Of a DNA stretch of 64,000 bases, positions 17,281 to 24,613 are shown one piece after another. A model generated the notes under the pieces. That model was not told the origin of the DNA, did no database searches, and saw only the letters and a program-made list of their open reading frames with translations. Source of the DNA: Paeniglutamicibacter sulfureus (GTDB lineage: Bacteria > Actinomycetota > Actinomycetes > Actinomycetales > Micrococcaceae); contig NZ_BAAAWO010000001.1 of assembly GCF_039535115.1 (NCBI RefSeq), positions 2,914,001 through 2,978,000 on the forward strand, in the 5' to 3' direction. The position numbers and the translations under genes were made by a program. The first letter of the stretch is position 1. Every line of letters starts with the position of its first letter.

Positions 17281-17367
17281 ATGAAGCAGCCTGTCGTCGC
17301 GCGCACCCCCACCTTGAAATACGTGATTGACCCCGTGCCCATCCTCAAATCCAAGGGAGTGCTCTAA
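17281..17367 (+). CDS. 28-residue ORF coupled to the lipoprotein gene
   Basis: ATG 17281 lies 7 bases after AGGAG and encodes MKQPVVARTPTLKYVIDPVP ILKSKGVL. Its TAA overlaps the lipoprotein ATG (TAATG), a standard coupling arrangement. Alternatively it is the tail of a longer, partly lost gene reading from 17149. No family was recognised. Confidence 0.4.
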   Translation: MKQPVVARTPTLKYVIDPVPILKSKGVL

Positions 17368-17891
17368 TGCCCCGTTCCAGGATCCCCCATGCCCCCGACT
17401 CCAACGCACCCGGTTCCACGCCCCCCGGGCGCGGTGCCGGCCTGTGGTCCAGGGTCGCTGCGTTCTCCTGTGCCGGTCTGGCCGTGCTGGCCATCGCCGG
17501 CTGCGCGCAGCTGCCCGGCAACGCCGAGGGCACCGCCCAGGTTTCCCCGACCGTGGAGGCCTCGGTCCCGGTGATCGAGAGCCCGGAAGAGGTCGCGGTG
17601 AAGGTCATGAGCCTGTTTGCCCGGCCCGATGAACCGGAGCAGCGCTGGCACGCCGAGATACGCCCCTATCTGGAGAAGGAATATGCCATCGAGGCCGAGT
17701 ACATCGACCCGGCAAGAATCCCGTTCGACAAGATCCTTTCCGGTCCGGTGATGGACGGTACGGAGCATAATGAGCAGGTTGTAACGGCTGATTTCAAGAC
17801 CGATGCCGGGACTTGGTATGTGGAGCTGCATCAGAATGCACTCGGTGGGAAGTGGCTCGTCGGTGGCATCCACGAACTGATCAAGCAGTAG
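17367..17891 (+). CDS. Putative lipoprotein, unknown function
   Basis: 174 residues with an export signal: a basic N-terminus, hydrophobic AFSCAGLAVLAIAGC and a lipobox LAIAGC at about residues 43-48, so the mature protein would be a membrane-anchored surface lipoprotein of about 125 residues. The rest (VAVKVMSLFARPDEPEQRWH, DAGTWYVELHQNALGGKWLV GGIHEL) resembles small NTF2-like lipoproteins encoded in actinobacterial plasmid and ICE regions, by general look only. AAGGGAG precedes the start, and a long perfect hairpin follows the stop. Confidence 0.65.
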   Translation: MPRSRIPHAPDSNAPGSTPPGRGAGLWSRVAAFSCAGLAVLAIAGCAQLPGNAEGTAQVSPTVEASVPVIESPEEVAVKVMSLFARPDEPEQRWHAEIRPYLEKEYAIEAEYIDPARIPFDKILSGPVMDGTEHNEQVVTADFKTDAGTWYVELHQNALGGKWLVGGIHELIKQ

Positions 17892-17948
17892 AGATGAAGA
17901 GGCAGTGACCGCTTAGAAAAATAACCGGTCACTGCCTCTTCATCTCTA
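17889..17948. terminator. Long perfect hairpin, 23-bp arms, 14-base loop
   Basis: The arms begin TAGAGATGAAGAGGCAGTGA on the left and mirror exactly on the right (17926-17948). The loop is CTTAGAAAAATAAC. It includes the stop codon of the lipoprotein gene. No T-run follows, so if it is a terminator it is not the classic type. Confidence 0.6.
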
Positions 17949-18146
17949 GCCAACGAATATGGCTATGTGGAAACCCCTGCCGGCATTCGGCGTAAACACG
18001 GACCAATTCCATACTGAGGTCAACAACCCAACAAAAGTTCCGAACACTGGGGCCAAAAAAATCTAGACCAATATGGATAAGCCCGCTGATTCTTTAAACA
18101 TGCACCGCACTAGGATGCCTTTATCTATTCGTATGTCCTTTCGTGG

Positions 18147-19544
18147 CTATCCGAGGCCGAGCTGCACGAAGATGAACCACACGAGCATAGGGACAACTGC
18201 GATCATTGCGATGGCCCAGAGGAGGAGAGCGCGGAAGAAGAGTCGTTCGTCCTTTGGTGGGGCACTAGCCATGAGGAGCGCGCCGCTGGTGGACATCGGA
18301 CTAACATCCACTACCGAAGAACTGATGGCAATGGCGGTGACAACTCCGATTGGGCTGAGCAGCGGGTCCAAGGAAATAGGTGTAACAATGGGACTGATTA
18401 CTCCAAGTGTTCCGGTGGTCGAGGCGAAAGCAGAGACTATAGCGACAACATAGCTCGTAATCAGTGCTGCAATTGATCCGTTACCGAGGCTAGCGATACC
18501 GGCCTCGAGTTCTTTCAACGCGCCCATCTCTTCGAGCATTCCGACATAAGTGACGATGCCTGTTACGAGGATAATCGCGTTCCAAGGCAGCCCCTCAATA
18601 GCAGGCTTTTGAACTCCGGGCTTGATGCAGATCAGTGCGATAGCGATGATCAGGGACGCAACGCCAACATCCAAACTGAAAACCGTGGTTAGAATCAGTA
18701 GGGTTCCCACCCCGGCAAGCGTAAGGATCCTCATAGGAGTCGCGTCCACTTTCACCGGTGCCCCGAGCGAAACTTCGATATCGGGTTGCGTGCGTGGGTC
18801 GGCTACAGCGACTCCGGTTTGTGTTCCGGTTGTCGTTCGGTACTGACCTGCGTCATGACCCACGGAGTCATCGGCCAGAGTGGTCCTAAGAGCAGTCCCG
18901 CTGCTGGTTGATTCTGAGCGGGGGAGAGGCCGTCCGCCACGCCTGTTCATAATGGCCTGGATAGCGACGTAGGCGATGAAGGCGAGGATAGCGTTGAATA
19001 TGAAGCAGTAGAGGAAGAGCTTCAGGGAATCTCCGGAGGCATCCGCGTTATCGAGCATCACATTGGCTAGAACACCAAAGGGGTTGACCGGAGAGAAAGC
19101 ACCAGCGTTGGCTCCTTGGACGATGACTAAACCCATTGCGAGCGTACTGATCCTGAACCTAGAACCCAATGCCAACGCCACAGGTGCCACAATAGCGATC
19201 GCCGCAGGCGTGAATGCTCCTGCTGAAGCCAAGCCGGCGGTCAGAAGAAACATTAGTACCGGCACTAGGAAGCGCCGGTCTCCGGCGAGTCGCTCGGCCC
19301 AGTACGCGAGTAGATCGATCGTGCCGGTGACGCGCACGATTCCAAACAGCAGCGTAGCTCCAAGAAGGATGAAAAACAGGCCGCTGGGGAATTGTGCGAT
19401 GACGTCTTTGATGGGCATCCCAACAACGAGACCTCCGACGACGAATGCTGCTACTAATGCAACGAGGCCTGCGTTGACGCGCGTAAATGAGCCGAGAGCA
19501 AACGCCCCAATCAGAACGAAGAATGCGATCAGAGACAAAGACAT
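18147..19544 (-). CDS. SLC13/MatC-type dicarboxylate permease
   Basis: 465 residues, about 12 hydrophobic segments. The N-terminus (VNAGLVALVAAFVVGGLVVG, VIAQFPSGLFFILLGATLLF GIVRVTGTIDLLA) matches the MatC N-terminal domain of malonate/dicarboxylate carriers. A hydrophilic Ser/Thr-rich loop of about 70 residues divides the protein. The second half carries ASTTGTLGVISPIVTPI and SSSVVDVSPMSTSGALLMAS, like ion-transporter re-entrant loops. It is the second gene after maleate isomerase on this strand, 12 bases apart, so maleate or a related dicarboxylate is the likely substrate. Confidence 0.8.
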   Translation of the reverse strand: MSLSLIAFFVLIGAFALGSFTRVNAGLVALVAAFVVGGLVVGMPIKDVIAQFPSGLFFILLGATLLFGIVRVTGTIDLLAYWAERLAGDRRFLVPVLMFLLTAGLASAGAFTPAAIAIVAPVALALGSRFRISTLAMGLVIVQGANAGAFSPVNPFGVLANVMLDNADASGDSLKLFLYCFIFNAILAFIAYVAIQAIMNRRGGRPLPRSESTSSGTALRTTLADDSVGHDAGQYRTTTGTQTGVAVADPRTQPDIEVSLGAPVKVDATPMRILTLAGVGTLLILTTVFSLDVGVASLIIAIALICIKPGVQKPAIEGLPWNAIILVTGIVTYVGMLEEMGALKELEAGIASLGNGSIAALITSYVVAIVSAFASTTGTLGVISPIVTPISLDPLLSPIGVVTAIAISSSVVDVSPMSTSGALLMASAPPKDERLFFRALLLWAIAMIAVVPMLVWFIFVQLGLG

Positions 19545-19556
19545 GGTGACTCTCCC

Positions 19557-20372
19557 CTAAGCACGCCGAGAAGCAACAGGTGCGTAGGCTCCGGAGAGCA
19601 GACCCCCAGCTCCGGCAATTGAAGGTTCATGCCCGAGCGCTTTCAGGATCTCGTACGCAGTTGCCGTTGCGGCCGTAATGACGGGTACTCCCAGCAGATC
19701 CTCTGCTTTCTGGACCGCAGGTAGTGATGGCATCTGCACACATGCCGAAAGAATCACGGCATCAATACCCTCACGATTGAGGCCTTGAGCAATCATCGGA
19801 AGTTTCTGTGGATCCAATGCACCAACGGCTAGATTGTCATCAACTTCTAAGCTGATCGCATCGACTACCTCTATGCCGGCACCTTCGATGTACTCACGCA
19901 CCATTTGGGTAAGGGGCAGCATGTAGGGCGCTACCATCGAAACCTTTCGTGCCCCGATTGATTGCAGAGTACGCACTAGTGCGCCGGCACTGCTTGAAAC
20001 CGCAGCAGGGTGACCGTTCTCCTCAGCCGCGGACGCAATGATCTTTTCTGATTTTTCATGGGAATTGGGGCCCTGCGCCATCACCGCCACGAGACAGGCG
20101 TAAGCAATGACATCGACGGCGGCGTCAGAAACCGCACGAGCGCATTCCCCCGCTTTATCCACCATGGCCAACAGTTCCTCGCGGTTGACGTTCTTCAGTG
20201 CAGCACGCGCGGAGTGGAAGGTGTAATGATGACCCGTGGCCTCTGACTGGCGGCGGAACAATTCCGGAAGTTCCGTTTCCATAGTGGTGTTGGAGCTGGG
20301 GACAATGAGTCCGATTCTGGACGTTTTGGCATCCTTCTGTTCAGGGAAAGTTTCGCAAGTAACGGCTGACAT
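19557..20372 (-). CDS. maiA: Maleate cis-trans isomerase / Asp-Glu racemase-fold enzyme
   Basis: Converts maleate to fumarate without cofactor, the last step of nicotinate-type degradation. RIGLIVPSSNTTMETELPEL is the maleate isomerase signature. The two catalytic cysteines lie in VIAYACLVAVM and VILSACVQMPSLP, near residues 93 and 211. ATG 20372 is well spaced from GGAGAA; a GTG at 20378 is too close. It is first in an operon with the dicarboxylate permease and divergent from an IclR regulator. The rest of a nicotinate pathway is not in this window, so maleate may be the direct growth substrate. Arylmalonate decarboxylase-type activity is a less likely alternative. Confidence 0.8.
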   Translation of the reverse strand: MSAVTCETFPEQKDAKTSRIGLIVPSSNTTMETELPELFRRQSEATGHHYTFHSARAALKNVNREELLAMVDKAGECARAVSDAAVDVIAYACLVAVMAQGPNSHEKSEKIIASAAEENGHPAAVSSSAGALVRTLQSIGARKVSMVAPYMLPLTQMVREYIEGAGIEVVDAISLEVDDNLAVGALDPQKLPMIAQGLNREGIDAVILSACVQMPSLPAVQKAEDLLGVPVITAATATAYEILKALGHEPSIAGAGGLLSGAYAPVASRRA

Positions 20373-20407
20373 GTTCACGGGTTCTCCATTGAAAGCGCAG
20401 AATCATA

Positions 20408-20423
20408 AGTGGGGAATCCCACT
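20408..20423. promoter_or_regulatory. Candidate IclR operator between maiA and iclR
   Basis: AGTGGG-GAAT-CCCACT, a perfect 6-bp-arm inverted repeat 36 bases upstream of maiA. A second repeat-like stretch with TGTCAACTACGTCACA lies toward the regulator. Assignment is by position only. Confidence 0.4.
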
Positions 20424-20545
20424 CTGTAAGTTGTGAACTCAGTATGCGGGTTATTTGTCGATTGTGTCAACTACGTCACACTACGGACACGAGTGATCTG
20501 GAATAAGCAACACCGCAGATGCACAGCGAGGTAAAGTCAGGGCTT

Positions 20546-21325
20546 ATGGAAGCAAAGAAAGCGTCTGCAGCCGCGCCGATTCTCGTACTGCAGAAAGTGG
20601 TCCAGATTCTTGACTGTTTCACTGTGGAGGATCCTGAACCGACATTGCAGCAACTGATCAAGAAAACACGACTGCCGTCCAGTACATGCCAACGACTGGT
20701 TCAGAACATGGTCCGAGAAGGATTTCTAGACAGGGAAGACGACCGTTACCGCATCGGAATCGGTTTGGTTCGTTGGGCTACTCCAGGCACAGTCGGGCTT
20801 GATGTCGTTCGTCTCATCAAACCGATCCTTCAGCGACTGAGGGATGAGACCGGTGAGAGCGCCTGTCTCTACACCAGAGACGGAGCTTTTCGAACGGTTG
20901 TGGCTGTTGCTGAGACACGACATGTCGTAATGCGCCCATTCATGGTTGGGCAAGTGATGCCAATTCATGCTGGTGCACCTGGGAAGATCTTTTTGGCATA
21001 CGATCCTGAAGCCTGGGATGCGCTGAGGGACTTGCCATTGACAAAGTTTGCTCCCTCAACCCCGGACAAGCTAGAAATCCTTGAGCGGCAAGTGGAAACT
21101 GCTCGCGAACAGGGCTTTTATGCTGCCTTTGGCGAACGCCATGAAGATGTTGGCTCTATCAGCGCCCCCGTATTCGGTCATATGGGGGCCCTCACTGGTG
21201 TTCTAGGTTTGGGGTTCCCAACGCAGCGGGTCGGCCCCAACGACGTTGAACGACTCGGCCCCATCATCGCCCGCTATGCGGTTGAGGCTAGCAACGCATT
21301 GGGATACTCGAATCCAGATATATAG
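20546..21325 (+). CDS. IclR-family transcriptional regulator
   Basis: 259 residues. The N-terminal winged helix reads ILVLQKVVQILDCFTVEDPE, then LPSSTCQRLVQNMVREGFLD as the recognition helix. The C-terminal effector domain holds ETGESACLYTRDG, MPIHAGAPGKIFLAY and SISAPVFGHMGALTGVLGLG FP. An in-frame ATG at 20519 would add 9 residues. The divergent position suggests control of the maleate isomerase/permease operon, with maleate or fumarate as a plausible effector (inference). Base composition here is lower in GC than the flanks. Confidence 0.85.
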   Translation: MEAKKASAAAPILVLQKVVQILDCFTVEDPEPTLQQLIKKTRLPSSTCQRLVQNMVREGFLDREDDRYRIGIGLVRWATPGTVGLDVVRLIKPILQRLRDETGESACLYTRDGAFRTVVAVAETRHVVMRPFMVGQVMPIHAGAPGKIFLAYDPEAWDALRDLPLTKFAPSTPDKLEILERQVETAREQGFYAAFGERHEDVGSISAPVFGHMGALTGVLGLGFPTQRVGPNDVERLGPIIARYAVEASNALGYSNPDI

Positions 21326-21445
21326 ATGTCTGGCCCACAATACAGTGACGGTCAACACAGGTCGATAGCATTGGCCGCGAACCTTGGGATACTGGCTGTG
21401 CGGAAAAAACACATCGGGGCTGTCGATTGATGATTGACTGGACAG

Positions 21446-22054
21446 ATGACTTCGCACTTCTACCGCCCAGCAGAGGGCCACCGGCTTCCGCACGATCCGT
21501 TCAATGCAATTGTCGGGCCGCGTCCGATCGGTTGGATTGGGACACTTTCCCCTGCTGGAGTTCGCAATCTCGCCCCGTACAGCTTCTTCAATGCCTTCTC
21601 CTACAAGCCACCACTCATTGGCTTCTCAAGTACGACCCGCAAGCACACCGCGCTCAACGCCGAGCTGAGCGGTGAGTTCACCTGGAACCTGGTCACGCGC
21701 CCCCTTGCAGAACAAATGAACGCAACGTCAACGACGGCCGACCTCGATGAATTCGTCGCATCCGGCTTGGAAGCCGCCGATTCCGTTGATATCAGTGCAC
21801 CGCGCGTCGCCGCCTCACCAGTAAGTTTCGAGTGCCGGGTCAGTGACATCATCCCGCTGCGCGGTGCAGACGGGCACGCTTCCACCGGTGTACTCACGAT
21901 CGGGGAAGTCATCGCGGTGCACATCGATGAAGCCATGATTCCCGAGGGTATTTATCAGACAGCTCTCGCCCAACCTGTCCTGCGTGCAGGTGGGCCAAGT
22001 GCCTACTTCGAGATCCTTGCCGAGGGCCGTTTTGATCTCGTGAGGCCACGCTAG
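21446..22054 (+). CDS. Flavin reductase-like (DIM6/NTAB) FMN-binding protein
   Basis: 202 residues of the split-barrel flavin-binding fold: FNAIVGPRPIGWIGTLSPAG near the N-terminus, NLAPYSFFNAFSYKPPLIGF as the FMN-binding loop, and FTWNLVTRPLAEQMNATS. ATG 21446 is preferred over TTG 21434. Members supply reduced flavin to two-component monooxygenases or act as reductases themselves. No monooxygenase partner is adjacent. It follows the IclR gene by 120 bases and may belong to the maleate/aromatic acid module. Confidence 0.8.
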   Translation: MTSHFYRPAEGHRLPHDPFNAIVGPRPIGWIGTLSPAGVRNLAPYSFFNAFSYKPPLIGFSSTTRKHTALNAELSGEFTWNLVTRPLAEQMNATSTTADLDEFVASGLEAADSVDISAPRVAASPVSFECRVSDIIPLRGADGHASTGVLTIGEVIAVHIDEAMIPEGIYQTALAQPVLRAGGPSAYFEILAEGRFDLVRPR

Positions 22055-22679
22055 AACTTCAGCAACATATAGAGAGCAGACCAGACAGCTTCTGTGGCTT
22101 TCTTGGGTCCGTCAATCGAAGCCGAGCGTCGCGTCCGCACGGGAACCTTCACCGGGTCATTGATCGATGAGAGGGCGAGCGTGGACGTCATACGCAAGCC
22201 GATAGCTACCGCCCTGTCGGTATTGGCCCTGTCCATGCGGACACGTCCGCCTCTACAGGTATAGCCAATGTTCTAACAGCAGCGCTGCATATGCCCGTTG
22301 TTCTTGAGGCACGGATCAGTCGTGGGAAAGTTCGTGTTCTAAAGATGTGCCCTCTCAGAAGCAGCCTGGGTTTCCTCAGCGCTTCAGCTGGCATCGATGC
22401 CCCAATCCTCTGGCCGGAGCTTGTCGAATAGAGGGGCCTCTCGTGCCCCACAATAGCGGCATGGTGAAAATTTTGATACGACCCGAACTCACAAGATGAG
22501 GTTGAATGCCCGCGCTGCAACGGCCGCGGTGTATTCGGACTCATGGACAGCATGTGTACGTTCTGCCGCGGCAATCAAGTTGTCGCCACAGAATTCGCCG
22601 AGGAGTACGACCGAACTCACAAGATGAGTTCTAGGACCACCACTAGGCCTCGATCCACCGACCCACCCCTGACCGCCGT
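22055..22679. other. Degenerate stretch with a zinc-ribbon relic and a direct repeat
   Basis: No intact gene. On the plus strand from about 22477 an ORF without a start reads VECPRCNGRGVFGLMDSMCT FCRGNQ VVATEFAEEYDRTHKM and ends at 22682, a DnaJ-type CxxCxGxG zinc ribbon. The block TACGAC(C)CGAACTCACAAG continues to GATGAG and occurs at 22477-22500 and again at 22606-22628, differing by one C. On the minus strand, 22051-22236 is a weak 61-codon frame with no known relatives. Confidence 0.45.
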
Positions 22680-23432
22680 TTAATTTCGGTGGCTTACCCC
22701 GAGGTCGCCGCGGGCCACCATGATGGCGTCGAAGGCGTCGATGATTTCCTCCAGAGCGGCCACGGCCTGGGGCTTTTCGATCTTGGCTATGACGGGGGTG
22801 CGTCTGCCTTCCTCATCCATGATTTCGTGGACCCGGCGGATGTCGGCCGCATCCCGCACGAAGGACAGGGTGACAATGTCGACGCCGGTGCGCAGCGCCC
22901 AACGCAGATCCTCTTCGTCCTTGGGGGCCAGGGCGGGGATGCTGACGGCCACGCCGGGAAGGTTGATCCCCTTGTTTTTGGAGACGGCTCCCGCCACCAC
23001 GACCTCGGTCACCACATCGGTGTCCGTGACCGAGGTCGCGCGCAGCGCGACCTTCCCGTCGTCAACCAACAGGAAGTCGCCGGGACTCACATCGCCGGGC
23101 AATCCCTTGAAGGTGGTGGAACAGATCTAGGCGGTACCTTCGATGTCGTCAATGGTGATGGTGAACCGCTGTCCCGCGGCGAGGTGGTGTGGTCCCTTGG
23201 CAAACCGCCCGAGCCGGATGTTCGGTCCCTGGAGGTCGGCGAAGATCCCGACGGGCCGGTTCAATTCTTCTGCGGCCTTGCGCACATTGAGGTATGTCTG
23301 CTCGTGCACGTCGTGCTCACCGTGGCTCATGTTCAACCGGGCAATGTCGACACCCGCTTCCAGGTCGGCGAGTGTGGCAGCGTAGCTGCCGATGGCGGGA
23401 CCGAACGTGGCAACGTTCTTGGCGCGTCTCAT
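22680..23432 (-). pseudogene. pyk: Pyruvate kinase pseudogene
   Basis: ATG 23432 reads KNVATFGPAIGSYAATLADL, IARLNMSHGEHDVH and IFADLQGPNIRLGRFAKGPH, clear pyruvate kinase. An in-frame TAG at 23127-23129 interrupts it. The same frame continues with FLLVDDGKVALRATSVTDTD, SKNKGINLPGVAVSIPALAP KDEEDLRWA, SFVRDAADIRRVHEIMDEEG and AIMVARGDLGV, then stops after SHRN. The remaining C-terminal half is absent. Glycolytic pyruvate kinase must lie elsewhere; this was an accessory copy. The start overlaps the stop of an upstream gene fragment (ATGA). Confidence 0.85.
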
Positions 23433-23608
23433 GAATGGATGCTGTCCTTGTGCGGGGTAAGGGTGGCGGATATTTGTTTTCCGAGCTCCGTCAGTAGCGC
23501 CGCCGAAAGCTCGGGGTCGCGGGAACTATCCAGGGCGGTCATCGAGCTCAGCGAGAAGTACCAGCCGGCCCCTGCTTCCGCCGCGACGGATTCCGAACCT
23601 TGGGAAGC
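23429..23608 (-). pseudogene. C-terminal fragment of an unidentified gene coupled to pyk
   Basis: A frame ending TTCATGAGA, with its TGA overlapping the pyk ATG, reads AGAGWYFSLSSMTALDSSRD PELSAALLTELGKQISATLT PHKDSIHS. It looks like genuine coding sequence and a C-terminal helix, and the overlap implies an operon with pyk. It is cut upstream where the HNH-like gene ends. An IclR-type C-terminus is one possibility, not established. Confidence 0.4.
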
Positions 23609-24085
23609 CTAGAACAGGGTGGGGGTGTCCGGGTCGTGGTTGAAGCGTATCGCCGCGATCCGTTCCTGGTTCCATCCGTTGGCCAGCAACTCGTCACGCA
23701 ATCGCCGTGACCTGTCTGATTGGGCGACACGGCCAACGCCCCAATAGCGCAAGCCCGTTCCATTGCTGTGGCGCCTCTTCTTGATCCGGCCGAGCATGTT
23801 CTCCCGGTGGCTCCCCGGCACCAGATGCGAACCGGGATCCGCACTGGCATGGATGCACAGTGGTTCGTCGCAGTCATGCATCAACGAGGGCGTATCATCA
23901 AGCCACACACCTGTCAACAGCCAGTAGGCGTAGCGGTGCGGGCGCACCGCCCTGGTATGTCCGTCCCGGTTCACGGTGACCCTGCCGTATCCGTCGTCAC
24001 TGATCGCTCCGACCCAGAACCAGCAGCCCTCAGGACGCGGTCCCTTGATGACCTTGGACCAGAACCGTCCATCGGCTGCGCGCAT
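23609..24085 (-). CDS. HNH / homing endonuclease-like protein
   Basis: 158 residues from ATG 24085, which has AAGGAG 8 bases upstream. GRFWSKVIKGPRPEGCWFWV GAISDDGYGR is the opening block of HNH endonucleases with a zinc-binding loop of the homing type, followed by VRPHRYAYWLLTG, MHDCDEPLCIHASADPGSHL and NMLGRIKKRRHSNG. The Cys/His pattern DCDEPLCIHASADPGSHL stands where HNH proteins have DHLCRNPxCVNPxHL. Such genes move as selfish elements in phages and plasmids. It sits between two truncated genes, which fits insertion into, or hitch-hiking with, foreign DNA. Confidence 0.7.
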   Translation of the reverse strand: MRAADGRFWSKVIKGPRPEGCWFWVGAISDDGYGRVTVNRDGHTRAVRPHRYAYWLLTGVWLDDTPSLMHDCDEPLCIHASADPGSHLVPGSHRENMLGRIKKRRHSNGTGLRYWGVGRVAQSDRSRRLRDELLANGWNQERIAAIRFNHDPDTPTLF

Positions 24086-24098
24086 GCGAGTGGGCTCC

Positions 24099-24205
24099 TT
24101 ACTTGGGGGCGTCGTTGTTGTGGGACACCGACAGCATGGCCGAGGCCACGTACAGCGTGGAGCCTGCCCCCATCCGGGAGAGCAGCCCCGCTGCGATGCG
24201 TTTGC
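24099..24205 (-). pseudogene. C-terminal fragment of an unidentified gene
   Basis: A frame ending with TAA at 24099-24101 reads AAGLLSRMGAGSTLYVASAM LSVSHNNDAPK, coding in character and possibly a membrane-protein tail. Its stop overlaps the ribosome binding site of the HNH-like gene. Nothing recognisable precedes it. Confidence 0.35.
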
Positions 24206-24272
24206 TCCTCTATTTATCTGGAAAAGCGCGTTCAATCCCGCCAGGATCTCATAGGGAATGTGGCTAGGTTGT

Positions 24273-24386
24273 TCAATCGCCTGCTCCGGGGAAAGGTGAA
24301 GGGGATGTCTGTTCTCTTAGGCTGTCGTTTTCATGGCGGGGGATGTCATTTAGCGTCTTTAGCAACGAAAATGAAACGCCGGGCAT
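24273..24386 (-). CDS. 37-residue ORF behind a strong ribosome binding site
   Basis: ATG 24386 follows GTGAGGAGGAAGGCT, a near-ideal ribosome binding site, and encodes MPGVSFSLLKTLNDIPRHEN DSLREQTSPSPFPGAGD. A 12-bp-arm hairpin lies immediately upstream in the presumed leader. It may be a leader peptide or the surviving start of a lost gene. No family was recognised. Confidence 0.35.
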   Translation of the reverse strand: MPGVSFSLLKTLNDIPRHENDSLREQTSPSPFPGAGD

Positions 24387-24405
24387 AGCCTTCCTCCTCA
24401 CATGC

Positions 24406-24446
24406 TTCAAGCGGCAATGGCGCCACAGACGCCCTTGCCGCTTGAA
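24406..24446 (-). promoter_or_regulatory. Leader hairpin next to the small ORF
   Basis: TTCAAGCGGCAA (24406-24417) pairs exactly with TTGCCGCTTGAA (24435-24446); the loop holds GGCGCC. It lies just upstream of a GAGGAGG site on the minus strand. It could be a control element or a terminator of an older transcript. Confidence 0.4.
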
Positions 24447-24547
24447 TCGGCAGCCCTTCTGCCTGACGCAAGAAGGGAACAACGAGCGAAAGGTGTGGAG
24501 CCCGGCACTCAAACCAGCGACCACGGTGTGAACGACGATCCAGAGAT

Positions 24548-24592
24548 CAGGAAACCGCTGAATCCCAAAAAACGGAAATCAGCGGTTTCCTG
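24548..24592 (-). terminator. Terminator hairpin after the hydroxyglutarate oxidase gene
   Basis: CAGGAAACCGCTGA and TCAGCGGTTTCCTG are perfect 14-bp arms around an A-rich loop, 22 bases beyond the stop of the minus-strand gene. Confidence 0.75.
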
Positions 24593-24613
24593 CACCACGG
24601 TAAAACCCCTTGG

